Source: a bacterium (lineage in GTDB: Bacteria; JALSQH01). Taken from it: a stretch of 21,009 bases of DNA. Numbering within the stretch: position 1 is the first letter of the stretch; every line of letters starts with the position of its first letter. A program made the position numbers and the translations under genes. The stretch spans positions 1 to 21,009 of the forward strand of contig JALSQH010000009.1 in the NCBI GenBank assembly GCA_026985515.1. Direction: 5' to 3'. Under the pieces are notes generated by a model, which was not told the origin of the DNA, ran no database searches, and was given only the letters and a program-made list of their open reading frames with translations. Positions 6,447-14,495 of this stretch are shown here, in pieces.

Positions 6447-8532
6447 CTACCTTTTCCACCCTCACCTTAACCCCACTGAAAGCTGCGTTACCTGTTAGTT
6501 TATCGATGAATTCGTCATCTGTTATGTCATTTACACTTACTCCAGGATGTTTCTTTGCCACCCTCAATTTAACTCCTTCCCTGCTGTGCCCCCATCCGTG
6601 AGGAATACTGATCACTCCCTCCATTACATCTTCTGTAACCTCCACTTCAATTTCGATTTCGCCTGTCCGGGAGATGATTTTTACTGTTTCTCCATTTTCT
6701 ATTTCCAGGTTTTTTGCATCATTAATGTTTATCAACGCCTTACATCTATTTCTCCCTTTAACCATTCTTTGAGAATTGTGCATCCATGAATTGCTGGATC
6801 GAATGTCTCTTCTTCCAATAAGTAAAAAAGGAAAATGGGGATCTCTTTTATTATTCTCAATTGCATTTTTAAGCCTTTTCACATCACTGACAAATTCCCG
6901 GGGTGCAAGATGAATCAACCTGTCTTCTGTCATGAGCCTGTGTGGAAGAACAGGTTTTAATTGGCCCAGGTCTTTTCCATGCGGATTTTGTTTTAGTTTC
7001 TCGATTGTTAAATTGTAAGGGCTGAATTGAAGGATGAAATCAATCATTTGCTCCGGTTTCTGTGGTGAAAAATCCTGTCCCGAAATTCTGGCAGAAAGAT
7101 CAGCAAGAATTTCCCAGTCATATTGCTGCCATTCATTTTTCTGAAAAAGTGGAGGTGAATATTTCACAAAATTTCTAACTGAAAGGTGATAAAAGAGAAT
7201 TTCAAAAACTGGTGTCTCAAGTCCTGTAGCGGGTGGGAGAATTATGTCTGCAAATCTTGTGGTTTCATTGATATATATGTCTATTGCCAGCATGAATTCA
7301 AGCGATTCAAGGGCCTTTTCAAGTTTTTTGCCGTTTGGTGCAGAAAGAACGGGATTGCCTGCTATTGTGATCAGTCCTTTTATCTGTCCTTCGCCCGGAG
7401 TAAGAATCTCATCTGCGAGAGTGGCGACAGGAAATTCACCAGCAAATTCAGGTAATTTTCTGACTCGTGAATGCCTTCTTGCAAATCCACCCTTGCTCCC
7501 TGTCATCCGGGACATGGCAATAAGATCAGCGGCAGGGAGGGTAAACATTGCTCCCCCTTCTCTATCCAGGTTGCCAGTTACTATATTCAGAAGATTTATC
7601 AACCATTGTGTAATTCCTCCAAATTGTTGAGTTGATGCTCCAAACCTGCCATAAATTACAGCCCTGTCTGAAAGAGCAAATTCCCTTGCCAGAGACTTTA
7701 TTTCCTCAGCTTCTATTCCTGTGAATTCTGCTACTTTCTCCGGCGGAAAATCATCAGCAATTTCTCTTACGGTCTCAAAATCCCTTGCAATTTCGGTCAA
7801 TCTTCCCGGTTTTTCCAGATTTTCTTTGAAAATAACATTGAGCATTGACAGGAGGAGAGCCGCGTCTGTACCAGGTCTTATAAAAAGGTGCTTTGAGCCA
7901 AGTTTTGCTGTTTCCGATTTTCTTGGATCAATCACAGCAAGCTTACCACCCCTTTTCAGGAGTTCTTTTATTCTTGAAACAAAACCTGGAGCAGTCATTA
8001 TGCTTCCGTTGGAAACAGCGGGATTCCCTCCAAGTATGATCATGAAATTTGTTCTATCAATATCGGGTACCGGAAGCAGGAGATAGTGACCAAACATCAA
8101 GTATGCAGCTAAATTGTGAGGGAGCTGATCAATTGATGTGGCAGAGTATCTCTGTTTTGTTCCAAGTGCTTTATGAAGAAAAGGGATAAAAAGCATTGTT
8201 CCGAAGTTGTGAGCAACTGGATTGCCAAGGTATGTTGCGATGGAATTTTTTCCATATTTTTTCTGAATTGTTTTTATTTTTTCAGCAGCTTCATTGATTG
8301 CTTCATCCCATGAGATTTCCTTCCAGCTGTTCTTTATTCTTTTAACAGGTCTTCTGAGCCTGTCAGGATCATTGTAAATGTCCACAAGAGCCACAGCTTT
8401 GGGGCAGATATGTCCCCTGCTCAGTGGATCCTGTTTGTCACCACGAATCGAAATAATCCTGTTGCCATCATATTTAATTTCAAGCCCGCATGTTGCTTCA
8501 CAGATGTTGCATGAGCGATAGTGAACATGCAT
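6433..8532 (-). CDS. Molybdopterin-dependent oxidoreductase, single catalytic subunit (DMSO reductase superfamily)
   Basis: This 699-residue protein begins with the [4Fe-4S] motif Cys8-x2-Cys11-x3-Cys15-x27-Cys43 followed by PKA, as in formate dehydrogenase and nitrate reductase relatives. Cofactor-binding stretches follow: LGGNPAVSNGS, VIDPRKSETAKLG, FIRPGTDAALL and GRFGASTQQFGG. A C-terminal molydop-binding barrel includes NINDAKNLEIENGE and VSIPHGWGHS. No twin-arginine signal is present, so it should be cytoplasmic. At the position where relatives have a metal-binding Cys or selenocysteine, the sequence reads RYSATSIDQLP (about 128-138), so the metal ligand is probably Ser or Asp. No electron-transfer or membrane partner subunit lies beside it. 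The substrate is unknown; formate, aldehyde and hydratase-type reactions all occur in the superfamily. AGGAAAGGA lies upstream of the ATG. It is divergently placed relative to the acyl-CoA synthetase. Confidence 0.88.
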   Translation of the reverse strand: MHVHYRSCNICEATCGLEIKYDGNRIISIRGDKQDPLSRGHICPKAVALVDIYNDPDRLRRPVKRIKNSWKEISWDEAINEAAEKIKTIQKKYGKNSIATYLGNPVAHNFGTMLFIPFLHKALGTKQRYSATSIDQLPHNLAAYLMFGHYLLLPVPDIDRTNFMIILGGNPAVSNGSIMTAPGFVSRIKELLKRGGKLAVIDPRKSETAKLGSKHLFIRPGTDAALLLSMLNVIFKENLEKPGRLTEIARDFETVREIADDFPPEKVAEFTGIEAEEIKSLAREFALSDRAVIYGRFGASTQQFGGITQWLINLLNIVTGNLDREGGAMFTLPAADLIAMSRMTGSKGGFARRHSRVRKLPEFAGEFPVATLADEILTPGEGQIKGLITIAGNPVLSAPNGKKLEKALESLEFMLAIDIYINETTRFADIILPPATGLETPVFEILFYHLSVRNFVKYSPPLFQKNEWQQYDWEILADLSARISGQDFSPQKPEQMIDFILQFSPYNLTIEKLKQNPHGKDLGQLKPVLPHRLMTEDRLIHLAPREFVSDVKRLKNAIENNKRDPHFPFLLIGRRDIRSSNSWMHNSQRMVKGRNRCKALININDAKNLEIENGETVKIISRTGEIEIEVEVTEDVMEGVISIPHGWGHSREGVKLRVAKKHPGVSVNDITDDEFIDKLTGNAAFSGVKVRVEKVANTG

Positions 8533-8588
8533 TTTTTGTTCCTTTCCTGAAGGTCTAATGATAACATATTATTTCAACTTCCTCAATT

Positions 8589-8621
8589 GGTATGGGTGGG
8601 ATTGCAAACACCATTTATACC
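8589..8621. other. Imperfect hairpin in the divergent intergenic region
   Basis: GGTAT at 8589-8593 pairs with ATACC at 8617-8621, and inside this GGTG (8595-8598) pairs with CACC (8609-8612). The arms are offset by unequal bulges. It lies about 60 bp upstream of the molybdopterin gene start, within the roughly 300-bp stretch 8533-8829 that otherwise holds only the synthetase promoter. It could be an operator or leader structure; weak. Confidence 0.2.
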
Positions 8622-8764
8622 CTACTTTAATCCGAAACCATTTAAAAAGGCTAATTTCATTTTTTATCCAAAGAAGCTGGTTATTGCTTTTTTCCCTCTT
8701 AAGAAAAGTTTTAATGTTCAACTCCCTGTAAAATCATTCTATTTTGACTGGAGATGATGAGGTC

Positions 8765-8793
8765 TTGACACGACTCTTTTTTTATTTTAATTT
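8765..8793 (+). promoter_or_regulatory. Candidate sigma70-type promoter of the acyl-CoA synthetase gene
   Basis: A perfect -35 box TTGACA (8765-8770) is followed after 17 nt by TAATTT (8788-8793), which keeps the essential TA---T of the -10 box. The predicted start is near 8800, giving a leader of about 30 nt that contains AAAGGAGG (8816-8823) before the ATG at 8830. Confidence 0.5.
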
Positions 8794-8795
8794 AT

Positions 8796-8815
8796 AAGTG
8801 AGTGTTAACTTACTT
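8796..8815. promoter_or_regulatory. Candidate operator: 8-4-8 inverted repeat at the synthetase start site
   Basis: AAGTGAGT (8796-8803), a 4-nt spacer, then ACTTACTT (8808-8815). Seven of eight positions are symmetric. The repeat covers the predicted transcription start of the acyl-CoA synthetase, an ideal repression site. The architecture resembles TetR-family operators such as those of FadR-type fatty-acid regulators. The window's TetR gene at 14488-15099 is a candidate binder, by inference only. Confidence 0.4.
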
Positions 8816-8829
8816 AAAGGAGGTTTGAA

Positions 8830-10797
8830 ATGGGAGAATTTGAATTTGGAGGAGGAATTGTATGGAGACCCACTGAGGAATATATTGAAAAAAGCAGGCT
8901 TAAAGAGTTTATGGATATTCACGGGATAAAGACCTGGGATGAGTTGTGGGAAAAATCGGTAAAGGAAACGGAGTGGTTCTGGAAAGCAGTTCTGGATTTT
9001 CTGAAAATTGAGTTTTACGAACCCTATGAGAAAATCGTTGATTTTTCTAAAGGCTATCCATGGACCAGATGGTGTGTTGGGGGGAAGATGAATATTGTCC
9101 ATAATTGTCTTGATAAGTGGATTGGAACACCCAGAGAGAATAAGGTTGCACTTATCTGGGAAGGCGAGGAGGGAACTGTCAGAAAATTGACATACAGGGA
9201 ACTGTGGCGGGAAGTTAACAGGGTGGCAAATGGTCTGAAAAAGCTGGGGCTCGGTAAAGGAGATGCAATTGGTCTTTATATGCCGATGATTCCTGAAATA
9301 GCAGTGGCGCTTCTGGCAATAGTTAAAATTGGAGGAATTGTACTTCCTCTATTTTCAGGTTACGGTGCCAAAGCAATAAGTACAAGACTGGCTGATGCTG
9401 ATGCAAAGGCACTCTTTACCGTTGATGGAGCGTACAGAAGAGGGAAAATAGTTCCAATGAAGCCCACGGCTGATGAGGCACTTAAGAATGTACCCACCAT
9501 TGAAAAGGTGATCGTTTACAGAAGGACAAATATTGAAGTTAACATGAAGGATGGCAGAGATATTTTCTGGGAAGATTTTCTGAAAGATACTTCTGAGGAA
9601 TTTGAAACTGAAAAAACTGATGCTGAGGATGTGTTGATGATTATTTACACGAGTGGGACCACAGGTAAACCAAAAGGTGCAGTTCATATTCATTGTGGTT
9701 TCCCGATAAAAGCTGCACAGGATATGGCTCATGGACTTGATCTGCACGAGGATGACATACTTTACTGGCTCACAGATATGGGATGGATGATGGGGCCATG
9801 GGAAGTGTTTGGAACCCTGTTACTTGGGAGTACATTTGTCCTTTACGATGGGGCCCCTGATTATCCTGATGTTGACAGGTTGTGGAGTCTTGTAGAGAAA
9901 CACAGAATAACTGCTCTGGGAGTTTCACCCACTCTGATAAGGAGTCTCATGAAACATGGAGATGGACCTGTTAAAAAACATGATCTTTCATCCCTCAGAC
10001 TTGCTGGATCTACTGGTGAGCCATGGAATCCCGAACCCTGGATGTGGTTTTTCAAAACTGTTCTTGAGGGCAGAAAGCCAATCATAAATTACTCAGGTGG
10101 AACGGAGGTTTCCGGGGGAATCCTCATGGGAAATGTGATGAAGCCTCTAAAACCTGCTGCATTTTCAGGTCCTCTTCCCGGCATGTATGCTGATGTTGTT
10201 GATGAAAATGGAAATTCCGTTAGAAATCAGGTTGGGGAACTTGTGGTGAGAAAGCCCTGGCTCGGTATGACCTATGGTTTCTGGAAGGATCCAGATAGAT
10301 ACATAAGAACATACTGGTCAAGATTCAAAGATGTATGGGTTCATGGTGACTGGGCTGCAGTAGATGAGGATGGTTTGTGGTACATACTTGGAAGAAGCGA
10401 CGATGTCATAAAAGTGGCAGGTAAAAGACTCGGTCCTGCAGAGGTGGAAAGCATCGTGGTTGAACATCCAGCTGTGGTTGAGGCTGCGGCTGTGGGTGTA
10501 CCTGATCCAGTGAAAGGGCAGGTTGTGGTTGTCTTTGCAGTTTTAAAAGAGGGAGCTGAAGACAGAGAGAAGATAAAGGAGGAAATAAAAGACCTGATTG
10601 TTAAGGAGATGGGGAAGGCTCTTGCTCCAAAGGATGTACACTTTGTTTCGCAGCTGCCTCAAACACGTAATGCCAAAGTGATAAGGAGAGCAATAAGAGC
10701 TGCATATATTGGAGAGGATCCAGGAGATCTCAGTTCCCTTCTGAATCCTGAAGCACTGGAGGAAATAAAGGAACTGGGCAGGAAATACTACCGTTGA
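8830..10797 (+). CDS. AMP-forming acyl-CoA synthetase (acetyl/propionyl-CoA synthetase-like)
   Basis: This 655-residue protein has the length and layout of short-chain acyl-CoA synthetases of the ANL superfamily. An N-terminal ACAS-type segment precedes the adenylation domain. The phosphate loop YTSGTTGKPKG is at 273-283. Further motifs are GWMMGPWEVFGTLLLG, NYSGGTEVSGG, VHGDWAAVDEDGLWYILGRSDDVIKVAGKRLGP (spanning the hinge region) and TRNAK, with Lys616 as the expected catalytic lysine of the C-terminal domain. It would convert a carboxylate, ATP and CoA to acyl-CoA, AMP and pyrophosphate. The acyl pocket reads WMMGPW rather than the canonical acetyl-CoA synthetase sequence, so propionate, butyrate, isobutyrate or acetoacetate are all possible substrates. 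AAAGGAGG sits just before the ATG. A strong promoter and possible operator precede it, and a terminator-like hairpin follows. It is probably monocistronic and regulated by acyl-CoA status. Confidence 0.88.
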   Translation: MGEFEFGGGIVWRPTEEYIEKSRLKEFMDIHGIKTWDELWEKSVKETEWFWKAVLDFLKIEFYEPYEKIVDFSKGYPWTRWCVGGKMNIVHNCLDKWIGTPRENKVALIWEGEEGTVRKLTYRELWREVNRVANGLKKLGLGKGDAIGLYMPMIPEIAVALLAIVKIGGIVLPLFSGYGAKAISTRLADADAKALFTVDGAYRRGKIVPMKPTADEALKNVPTIEKVIVYRRTNIEVNMKDGRDIFWEDFLKDTSEEFETEKTDAEDVLMIIYTSGTTGKPKGAVHIHCGFPIKAAQDMAHGLDLHEDDILYWLTDMGWMMGPWEVFGTLLLGSTFVLYDGAPDYPDVDRLWSLVEKHRITALGVSPTLIRSLMKHGDGPVKKHDLSSLRLAGSTGEPWNPEPWMWFFKTVLEGRKPIINYSGGTEVSGGILMGNVMKPLKPAAFSGPLPGMYADVVDENGNSVRNQVGELVVRKPWLGMTYGFWKDPDRYIRTYWSRFKDVWVHGDWAAVDEDGLWYILGRSDDVIKVAGKRLGPAEVESIVVEHPAVVEAAAVGVPDPVKGQVVVVFAVLKEGAEDREKIKEEIKDLIVKEMGKALAPKDVHFVSQLPQTRNAKVIRRAIRAAYIGEDPGDLSSLLNPEALEEIKELGRKYYR

Positions 10798-10819
10798 GCA
10801 GTAATTCTCAAATAAAAAA

Positions 10820-10847
10820 GCTGGTTAGTCCAGCGTCTCTCTTTTTT
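10820..10847 (+). terminator. Candidate terminator after the acyl-CoA synthetase gene
   Basis: GCTGG (10820-10824), a 5-nt loop, CCAGC (10830-10834), then a pyrimidine stretch with six T residues at 10842-10847. An A-run precedes the stem. The stem is short and the T-run is displaced by 7 nt, so termination may be partial. Confidence 0.4.
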
Positions 10848-10866
10848 ACTTGTAAATCAGACCTCA

Positions 10867-10895
10867 CCTGCCGTCACTTTTGGAGTGACGGCAGG
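10867..10895. repeat. Perfect 12-bp GC-rich palindromic hairpin, REP-like
   Basis: The arm CCTGCCGTCACT (10867-10878) and its exact reverse complement (10884-10895) enclose a 5-nt loop, TTTGG. It is much more GC-rich than its surroundings and has no T-run on either side, so it is not a standard intrinsic terminator. It resembles repetitive extragenic palindromes or small non-autonomous elements. Only one copy is in this window. Confidence 0.5.
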
Positions 10896-10940
10896 ATATT
10901 GAGTGTGTTTTAAAAATGATAAATTTTAGCTCCCCAAAAT

Positions 10941-10954
10941 ATCTTAATTGAGAT
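10941..10954. promoter_or_regulatory. AT-rich dyad upstream of the thiolase gene
   Basis: ATCTTAATTGAGAT is a 14-bp palindrome with one mismatched pair. CCCC (10932-10935) and GGGG (10957-10960) flank it and form an outer, slightly offset arm. It could be a regulator site or a nested stem. Functional meaning is unknown. Confidence 0.25.
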
Positions 10955-10974
10955 TAGGGGTTAAATTTGACTTC

Positions 10975-10993
10975 TTTTCCTTTAAAAGGAAAA
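10975..10993. promoter_or_regulatory. Perfect 9-1-9 palindrome, candidate operator of the thiolase gene
   Basis: TTTTCCTTT (10975-10983), one central base, and its exact complement (10985-10993). A TTGACT -35-like box at 10967-10972 directly precedes it, so the palindrome would fill the -35/-10 spacer. No good -10 box is seen at 17 nt; the best is AATGAT at 10992-10997. It ends 27 bp before the thiolase ATG. Confidence 0.35.
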
Positions 10994-11020
10994 TGATAGA
11001 AAAAGAAACGGAGGTATTAA

Positions 11021-12208
11021 ATGAGTAGAAGGAGAAGTGTAATTGTTTCTGCTGCCAGAACCCCGGTTGGAGCATTTCTGGGAGGACTCAGCAGTGTTCC
11101 TGCCCCAAAACTGGGAGCTGTGGCCATCAAAGAAGCCATAAAGAGAGCAGGAATTGAACCGGAAAAGGTGGATGAGGTAATAATGGGGAATGTCATTACA
11201 GGTGGAGAGGGTCAAGCACCGGCAAGGCAGGCAACTATTTTTGCAGGATTACCTGTAACCACGCCTGCAATGACAATTAACAAAGTTTGTGGCTCAGGTT
11301 TGAAAAGCATCATGCTTGCTGAGCAGATAATTGCTGCAGGGGATTCAAACATCATTGTGGCAGGTGGTCAGGAAAATATGAGCCTTGCTCCGTATGCGCT
11401 GCATAAAGCGAGAACCGGATATAGACTCGGGAATGGGGAACTGGTTGATCTTATGATTAAAGATGGGTTATGGGATGTTTACAATGATTTTCATATGGGA
11501 GAGGCGGCTGATATATGTGCTAAGGAGTGTAACATTTCCAGGGAAGAGCAGGATGAATTTGCTGCTGAAAGCTATAGAAGGGCTCTTAAAGCCATGGACG
11601 AAGGATGGTTCAAGGATGAAATAGTGCCGGTAGAGGTACCTGGAAAGAAAGGTGAAGTAATTGTGGTGGAAGAAGATGAAAGTCCCAGAAATGTTAAATT
11701 TGATAAAATTCCTAAACTAAAACCAGCCTTTACACCTGATGGTACTGTAACAGCTGCCAATGCATCATCAATTAATGATGGCGCTGCAGCTGTTGTTGTG
11801 GTTGCTGAGGAGGTGGCTGAAAAAATGAATTTGAAGCCAATGGCAAGGATAATTGCCCATGCTCAGGCTTCAACTGAACCAAAGTACTTCACGAAAGCTC
11901 CCGTCTATGCCATTAAAAAGGTTCTTGAAAAGGCTGGTATGAAAATTGAAGACATTGATCTCTGGGAAATAAATGAGGCATTTGCGGTTGTCACTCTTCT
12001 TGCCATAAGGGAACTTGGTCTTGATCCTGCAAAGGTAAATGTTCATGGTGGGGCAGTTTCAATAGGTCATCCAATTGGGGCAAGTGGAGCAAGAATTCTT
12101 ACAACTCTTCTCTATGCCCTGAAGAGGTATAATAAAAAGTATGGTGTTGCTTCGCTCTGTATTGGTGGTGGTGAAGCAGTGGCTATGATTGTGGAGAATA
12201 TTGATTAA
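11021..12208 (+). CDS. atoB: Acetyl-CoA C-acetyltransferase (thiolase)
   Basis: This 395-residue protein has the standard length of biosynthetic or degradative thiolases. The nucleophile is Cys90 in NKVCGSGLKS. GGQENMS follows, and NEAFAVV holds the active-site Asn-Glu pair. His350 lies in GGAVSIGHPIGASGARIL and the second catalytic Cys380 in SLCIGGGEAV, so the active site is complete. It condenses two acetyl-CoA to acetoacetyl-CoA or runs the reverse cleavage. Chain-length preference cannot be told from motifs; a 3-ketoacyl-CoA thiolase role is the alternative. AAACGGAGG lies 10 nt upstream of the ATG. It has its own promoter-like palindromic region and a strong terminator, so it is probably monocistronic. 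With the neighbouring synthetase and mutase it fits butyrate- or branched-chain acyl-CoA interconversion. No hydroxyacyl-CoA dehydrogenase or crotonase is in the window. Confidence 0.92.
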   Translation: MSRRRSVIVSAARTPVGAFLGGLSSVPAPKLGAVAIKEAIKRAGIEPEKVDEVIMGNVITGGEGQAPARQATIFAGLPVTTPAMTINKVCGSGLKSIMLAEQIIAAGDSNIIVAGGQENMSLAPYALHKARTGYRLGNGELVDLMIKDGLWDVYNDFHMGEAADICAKECNISREEQDEFAAESYRRALKAMDEGWFKDEIVPVEVPGKKGEVIVVEEDESPRNVKFDKIPKLKPAFTPDGTVTAANASSINDGAAAVVVVAEEVAEKMNLKPMARIIAHAQASTEPKYFTKAPVYAIKKVLEKAGMKIEDIDLWEINEAFAVVTLLAIRELGLDPAKVNVHGGAVSIGHPIGASGARILTTLLYALKRYNKKYGVASLCIGGGEAVAMIVENID

Positions 12209-12232
12209 AGAAGAGATTAAAATGAGCATTTT

Positions 12233-12259
12233 CCCTCTCCTTCGGGAGAGGGTTTTTTT
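12233..12259 (+). terminator. Strong intrinsic terminator of the thiolase gene
   Basis: CCCTCTCC (12233-12240), a TTCG tetraloop, GGAGAGGG (12245-12252), then seven T residues. It ends the thiolase transcript. The T-run overlaps the stop codon of the convergent O-antigen ligase gene (ends 12258). On the minus strand the hairpin is not followed by a T-run. Confidence 0.93.
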
Positions 12260-14495
12260 ATTTTTTGAGGAAATTTTGAAGTTCGGGAAAGTCTTTGAAG
12301 AGTTTTGATCTCTCAGCTTTTAATTTCAGCGTTGGGTCAAGGATAAAAGCTTTTTTCAGAGAATTAAGGGCCTTTTCTTTTTCTCCTAACCTGTAGTAAG
12401 CCTCTCCAAGATTGTACCAGGCTTTCGCTGAACCAGGTTTCATGGTGACGGCATCTGAGAGGACAGTGACAGCCCTGCTGTAGTTACCGAGCCTTATCAG
12501 TGTTAATCCGAGATTTATCATTGCGTCAGGTGTCTTTCTGTATTTGAGGGAATCTTCGAACATCTTTGCGGCAAGCTCATATTTCCCTGAAAGAGTATAT
12601 ACATCCCCTAAAGCCTGGAGGAACTCGGCGTACTTTTTATAGTATTTCTTCCTGTATTTTATGTTTCTCCTCTGAATTCTCATTAGTTTTGAGGTTGCTC
12701 TTTTGTAAGCTTCAGCTCCAAACTCAATAGCCTTCTTTATTTCACCCTTCTTTATGTAGCATGAAAGAATGTATGTGGCGTATTTTAATGGTGCAGTGTA
12801 GTATATTCTGTATGCTGTCAGAAGATGAGGTAGAGCTTTATCGCAATTGCCCATCTGATAATAGAAGTAACCCAACTGCTGTCTGCCGATGCCGTAGTAT
12901 GGAACCATTCTGGCAGTCTGTTCAAGGTCTCTCAGGGCAGCATCCATCTGCCCCATTTTTATCAGACTCACAGCCCTGTCGTAATAGAAACCTTCCATGG
13001 TGGGATTGTTTTTAATAGCGTCATCAAGGAGTATCTTGGAATAATCCCACTTTCTGATGGATTTCAGAAGTCTTGCTTCTTTGTAAAATACCTCTGCCTT
13101 CCATCCTCGAAACGACAGAATTACGGTTAGCAGAAAGATGAAAGTTGCAAATGTGGTGAGTCCAATTCTCACAGCTGTACTTTTCACAGAAATAAACCTT
13201 CTTTTCTCTGCGTAATTTCTGTGCATTACCTCCAGCAGGCCCAGAAAACTCCAGAAGTAGAGAGAAGCAGTTGGTTCCTGCAGAGGGAAGGAAAAGAACA
13301 TCACAGTTAAGAAGCCCACAATTCCCGTTGAAATTGACCAGAAAAGCCAGAAATCATCCCATTCTGTTATTTTTTTCACGAGAGTCCAGAAGATCATGAT
13401 TATGGCTGCAATTATCCAGAGAAGGATGAGAAATCCCTCAATTCCAAGATCCACAAGTGTCTGTATGTAGTCATTGTGGCTTCTTACCACTCTTGTATTG
13501 TTGTGAAGAGTCATATTGATGAGATAGGGTGTGTAATAGAGTGGAAAGTATATCTCAAGATTTGCCAGTCCAAGTCCAAATGGGTGTTCCTTCACTATCT
13601 GAGGTGCCCTGCTCCATGTTTCCAGTCTGAATCTGATTGAATCATCCTTGACTGTTTCGAAGTGTATAACCGTGGAAAATTTCTTTCTTATTTTTCTTCC
13701 ATTTTCGGTCTGGAACAGGATAAGATAAGCACCACCAATGAATAAAATTGTGAACCACACAATAGTTGCAGTTGAAAATGGTAGTTTTTTCCTTTTTATT
13801 CTCACATAGAGAATGAGAATAAATATGGCAAAAATGATTTCCACTATTGCACCCAGAAGACTTGCCCTGTTTTTGGCAATGAAAAAGTAGTAATAAAGAG
13901 GGAGCATACCTGAGAGAATCAGGACTCTTTTCAGATTGCTTTTTGTAACTCCAAGAAGACCAATATAAGAAGGCAGGAGAACTATTACATAGTGGAGAAC
14001 GAAGTTTGTTAATCCTATTGTGGAGGAAGGGTCACTCTCTCCATACTGGTCCTTTGGAAGGTAAAGAATCTGAGTGTACTGCAATAGACCATAAAGGATG
14101 ACTATAAAGGTTGCGACAAATGCAATTTCAATGAAAGAAATGATATCCTTTCTGTCTTCAAAACTGTTCAGTATCAAATAATAAATACCAACACTACCCC
14201 CCACCTTTAAAATCAATTCAGCTCCTTTATAGTAGTTGTAGCTCCAGAGAAGCGAAAGGGCAGCAAGAGTTATGAAGAGGGTAACAGGAATTGTGGTCTT
14301 ACCAATGTAGAAAGACCATTTCTCTTTTTTAAGTGAATCGATAAGCCAGTAAAGGATTCCTCCATACGCCAGCAGGTTGAGCCAGAAAGCCTTTGACCAG
14401 AAATATTCAGTTGAAACTCTGTTGTCAAAATAAAGAACAGGAATGAGAAAAATTGCAAGATATGGAAATATTTTGAGAGAGATTTTTTTATCCAT
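12258..14495 (-). CDS. O-antigen ligase/polymerase-family membrane protein with C-terminal TPR repeats
   Basis: This is a 745-residue protein. Residues 1 to about 460 hold many hydrophobic segments. A large periplasmic loop carries RSHNDYIQTLVDLGIEG, matching the HxxxxxxxxELG-type region of the Wzy/WaaL-like (O-antigen ligase, PF04932-type) family. RNRASLLGAIVEI and HPFGLGLANLEIYF precede it. Residues about 462-745 are helical repeats with TPR spacing (AWYNLGEAYYRLGEKEKALNSLKKAFILDP near the end is typical), probably soluble. Such ligases join polysaccharide or O-antigen to an acceptor at the outer face of the inner membrane; some relatives glycosylate proteins. The TPR part may recruit partners. 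The start codon overlaps the upstream TetR gene (ATGGATAA), so the two are co-translated. No other polysaccharide gene is nearby. Confidence 0.85.
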   Translation of the reverse strand: MDKKISLKIFPYLAIFLIPVLYFDNRVSTEYFWSKAFWLNLLAYGGILYWLIDSLKKEKWSFYIGKTTIPVTLFITLAALSLLWSYNYYKGAELILKVGGSVGIYYLILNSFEDRKDIISFIEIAFVATFIVILYGLLQYTQILYLPKDQYGESDPSSTIGLTNFVLHYVIVLLPSYIGLLGVTKSNLKRVLILSGMLPLYYYFFIAKNRASLLGAIVEIIFAIFILILYVRIKRKKLPFSTATIVWFTILFIGGAYLILFQTENGRKIRKKFSTVIHFETVKDDSIRFRLETWSRAPQIVKEHPFGLGLANLEIYFPLYYTPYLINMTLHNNTRVVRSHNDYIQTLVDLGIEGFLILLWIIAAIIMIFWTLVKKITEWDDFWLFWSISTGIVGFLTVMFFSFPLQEPTASLYFWSFLGLLEVMHRNYAEKRRFISVKSTAVRIGLTTFATFIFLLTVILSFRGWKAEVFYKEARLLKSIRKWDYSKILLDDAIKNNPTMEGFYYDRAVSLIKMGQMDAALRDLEQTARMVPYYGIGRQQLGYFYYQMGNCDKALPHLLTAYRIYYTAPLKYATYILSCYIKKGEIKKAIEFGAEAYKRATSKLMRIQRRNIKYRKKYYKKYAEFLQALGDVYTLSGKYELAAKMFEDSLKYRKTPDAMINLGLTLIRLGNYSRAVTVLSDAVTMKPGSAKAWYNLGEAYYRLGEKEKALNSLKKAFILDPTLKLKAERSKLFKDFPELQNFLKK

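Noticed and set aside
7244-7630. 128-codon plus-strand frame inside the molybdopterin gene
   Set aside because: It is antisense to a gene with clear cofactor motifs and encodes low-complexity Ser/Pro/Ile-rich sequence without domain features.
8674-10827. AAGCTGGTTA occurs on both sides of the synthetase gene (8674-8683 and 10818-10827), suggesting insertion flanks
   Set aside because: Only 10 bases match and no other sign of mobility is present; chance similarity is likely.
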